A DNA stretch of 64,000 nucleotides from Raoultibacter phocaeensis. GTDB lineage: Bacteria > Actinomycetota > Coriobacteriia > Coriobacteriales > Eggerthellaceae. The DNA is taken from positions 1,612,001 through 1,676,000 of the forward strand of contig NZ_CABDUX010000001.1 in the NCBI RefSeq assembly GCF_901411515.1, given 5' to 3'. Numbering within the stretch: the stretch's first letter is position 1; each line of letters begins with the position of its first letter. The notes under the pieces are model-generated. The model saw only the letters and a list, made by a program, of their open reading frames with translations. It was not told the origin of the DNA and ran no database searches. Positions 61,893-64,000 of this stretch are shown piece after piece. A program made the position numbers and the translations under genes.

Positions 61893-64000
61893 TTACGCCT
61901 TCGCCACTTGGACGATGCACGAATGAGCAGGTGTTGCTTTTGCCAACGGAGTCGGATGCGACATGGTAAGCGTATTCGAGCAGCCGCCGTGATCGATTCG
62001 ATCGCCGTACATATCTGCATCATGCCAGGCTCCTTGAGGAATCGATACTGTCCCGGGAACGATGCGCGAAGTGACTTTCGCTTCGATGCGAATTTCGCCA
62101 CGGGGGCTTTTGACCGAACACAAATCGCCGTTTTCGATTCCGCGAGGCTCCGCATCGGCGGGGTTCATCCACATCTGGTTGCGTGCAGCTTGTTTAAGCA
62201 CGTCAATGAAGCCGAACGAGGAATGGGCGCGCGCTTTATGATGGAATCCCGAGCAATACAGAGGATACTCCTCGGTGACGGTTCCGTACCCCTCGCGGCC
62301 AGGGTCGAAGATCGGAATCGGGCTGATGACGTCGCCTTCTTCGAGCTCCCAGGTATCGGCAATTTCGGCGAGCTCTTCGGAGTAGATTTCGATCTTCCCC
62401 GAAGGAGTTTCTAGTGCGTTTTTATCAGGATCGTCGCGGAAATCTTTGAGTCCGATAACCGGCTCGACCTCTTGTTTCCACACGCCTTGCTCCTGTATTT
62501 CCTCCCATGACGGCATGTCGCTGTTTTTCTCGGCGGTCGCCTTGTAAAGGAACTCAACCCAGTCTTCGGAGGAACGTCCTTCGGTGAACTGATCTTTGAT
62601 CCCGAACTTATCGGCGATATCCGCCTGGACGTCGTATGCCTTTCGGCACTCGCCCGGCGCTTCTTGGGCGGGGCCGCCCACGCGTACGCCGCGGTACCAC
62701 TCGGTATATCCGTTCGTTCCGATGGTGAACTGCTCTGCCGCCATGACGTCGGGGAGGAGGATGTCTGCGTACTTCGCCGAATCGGTAAGCACCGTTTCGG
62801 TCATGACGATAAACTCGCATTTGCTCTCATCGGCAAGGATATCGTGTCCGTGATTGATGTCGCCGTGCTGGTTCGTGAAAGAATTGCCCGCGAAACCCCA
62901 CACGAATTTGAACCCGGTCGAAAGTTTGTCGGCACCGCGTATGCCGGCGTTGGTTGCCGTCATTTCCTCGCCGCGATCGATCACTTCAACCCACTCGTAA
63001 TTGGGGATCTTGACGGTGACAGGATTATCGCCTGACGGAATGCCTCCTATCGTCGGCGATCCTGCAATTGAGCCGACCTCTGCTTCACGCTGTCCCGTGT
63101 TGGTGCCTGGAAGCCCTATCTGGCCGGTCAGTAAGGGGATCATGCAGATTGCGCGCGTTGCGCTCTCGCCGTTCGAGTGACGTTGCGGGCCCCATCCTTG
63201 CGTCACGAACAAAGCGTTCGCGCCAGCAATGTCGGCTGCGAGCGTGCGAATGCGGTCTGCTGGAATCTGCGTGATGGGAGCAGCCCATTCGGGGGTTTTT
63301 TCCACCATGTCGTAGCCGGTGCCCATGATGTAATCGTAGTACGATTTGTTTTGGCCCTGAGCCGATTCGGGCATGGTTTCCTCGTCATAGCCGACGCAGT
63401 AGGTATGCAGGAAGTCGAGGTCAACTTGATCGTTGGCGATAAGCTCATGAGCGATGGCGTTGACAAGGGCCGCATCGGTTCCCGTACGAATGGGAATCCA
63501 TTCGTCAAGGGAGCCCGAGCATGTTTCGTTCATGCGCGGGTCGATGTGGATGATACGGGCACCGTTTTCCTTCACCTTCGTATAGTCAAAGACAATGTTG
63601 CCGCCACCCATCCGGGTTTCTGCCGGACTGTTGCCGAACATGATGACGAGATCCGAATTCAGGGCCTCGGTCATCGATGATGCGTGGATATTGTCGTAGG
63701 GGCTGAATTTCTTCCCGAACATGTACGGCATGACTCCCTGTATGCATCCGGTGGAGTAATCGCCGTAGCGTGTGACGCATCCGCCGAGCATGTTGAACAG
63801 CCGCTGGTGGGCCGATTGGACGATCGAGCCCGAAACGCCCGATCCCGGCGCGATGAAGAGCGCTTCGTTTCCGTAGGTGTCGATGACGCGCTTGAGCTCA
63901 CTTGAAATGGTCTCGATTGCCTCGTCCCACGTGATCCGCTCGAATTTACCCTCGCCACGCTTGCCTGTGCGTTTCATGGGATACATGAGGCGATCGGGTG
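61893..64000 (-). CDS. DMSO-reductase-family molybdopterin oxidoreductase (DmsA-like), 5' end cut by window
   Basis: At least 702 residues; the N-terminus lies outside the window. YGDYSTGC carries the Ser expected as Mo ligand in the DmsA branch. MFGNSPAETRMGGG, GWGPQRHSNGE and the C-terminal molydopterin-binding domain (PQGAWHDADMYGDRIDHGGCSNTLT) are further signatures. DMSO, TMAO or another organic S/N-oxide is a plausible substrate, but Eggerthellaceae hold many divergent paralogues. It heads the operon with two dmsB-like genes and dmsC. Confidence 0.88.
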   Translation of the reverse strand, partial: PDRLMYPMKRTGKRGEGKFERITWDEAIETISSELKRVIDTYGNEALFIAPGSGVSGSIVQSAHQRLFNMLGGCVTRYGDYSTGCIQGVMPYMFGKKFSPYDNIHASSMTEALNSDLVIMFGNSPAETRMGGGNIVFDYTKVKENGARIIHIDPRMNETCSGSLDEWIPIRTGTDAALVNAIAHELIANDQVDLDFLHTYCVGYDEETMPESAQGQNKSYYDYIMGTGYDMVEKTPEWAAPITQIPADRIRTLAADIAGANALFVTQGWGPQRHSNGESATRAICMIPLLTGQIGLPGTNTGQREAEVGSIAGSPTIGGIPSGDNPVTVKIPNYEWVEVIDRGEEMTATNAGIRGADKLSTGFKFVWGFAGNSFTNQHGDINHGHDILADESKCEFIVMTETVLTDSAKYADILLPDVMAAEQFTIGTNGYTEWYRGVRVGGPAQEAPGECRKAYDVQADIADKFGIKDQFTEGRSSEDWVEFLYKATAEKNSDMPSWEEIQEQGVWKQEVEPVIGLKDFRDDPDKNALETPSGKIEIYSEELAEIADTWELEEGDVISPIPIFDPGREGYGTVTEEYPLYCSGFHHKARAHSSFGFIDVLKQAARNQMWMNPADAEPRGIENGDLCSVKSPRGEIRIEAKVTSRIVPGTVSIPQGAWHDADMYGDRIDHGGCSNTLTMSHPTPLAKATPAHSCIVQVAKA

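Overview
The window looks like chromosomal DNA of an anaerobic gut actinobacterium of the Coriobacteriia, most likely family Eggerthellaceae (genus not determined). Reasons: GC-rich coding sequence, many Tat-exported FAD enzymes beside membrane-bound LuxR-type regulators (a hallmark of Eggerthella and relatives), a DMSO-reductase-family operon, and an actinobacterial-style infA-rpmJ-rpsM-rpsK-rpsD-rpoA-rplQ cluster with TTG and GTG starts.

Layout. 1-3.0 kb: truncated exported flavoprotein divergent from a membrane LuxR regulator. 3.0-3.7 kb: hicAB toxin-antitoxin. 3.9-9.6 kb: amidohydrolase, tatA/B and tatC, hypA-hypB, nadE. 9.7-13.5 kb: flavoprotein divergent from a NarL-type two-component pair. 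13.6-15.9 kb: groES-groEL under a CIRCE operator. 16-20.7 kb: Dabb-like lipoprotein pair, LuxR regulator and flavoprotein that share an upstream 59-bp element. 20.8-25.7 kb: XRE regulator, SpoU methyltransferase, metal-permease-like protein, HD hydrolase, a parS-like site and an AGCS symporter. 25.9-30.8 kb: a 1646-residue repeat-built surface protein. 31.3-35.4 kb: tRNA-Lys, tRNA-Gln and the ribosomal/rpoA operon. 35.6-39.5 kb: exported Old-Yellow-Enzyme-like protein divergent from a LuxR regulator. 39.5-41.4 kb: MITE-like element, MerR regulator, TrmO. 41.9-45.2 kb: flavoprotein convergent with a LuxR regulator. 45.4-48.4 kb: tocopherol-cyclase-like protein, acidic protein, LEA-like protein, EcfT. 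48.5-49.9 kb: Panacea-type toxin-antitoxin. 50.1-53.6 kb: flavoprotein divergent from LuxR. 53.8-59.4 kb: enolase, frameshifted ATPase, GNAT, moeA, mogA-like gene. 59.6-64 kb: dmsC, two dmsB-like genes and dmsA (truncated), all on the minus strand.

How it fits together. Seven redox or accessory proteins carry a twin-arginine signal with a lipobox cysteine, and tatA/B-tatC lies in the same window. Five multi-membrane LuxR regulators sit next to such targets, suggesting a set of ligand-inducible modules for using alternative electron acceptors or dietary/host substrates outside the membrane. moeA and the mogA-like gene next to the DMSO-reductase operon fit molybdenum-cofactor supply.

Most unusual signals: the repeated 59-bp element with two half-sites 32 bp apart; a perfect parS-like palindrome; a second 9-9-9 dyad beside CIRCE; a tRNA-Lys whose flanks extend the acceptor stem by 12 bp; an acidic module shared by the L17 tail and a small protein; a DmsB-like subunit with a cluster cysteine replaced by Ala; a histone-H1-like tail on TatA/B; and an ATPase gene flanked by about 60-bp direct repeats. 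All assignments come from reading the sequence; no database search was run.
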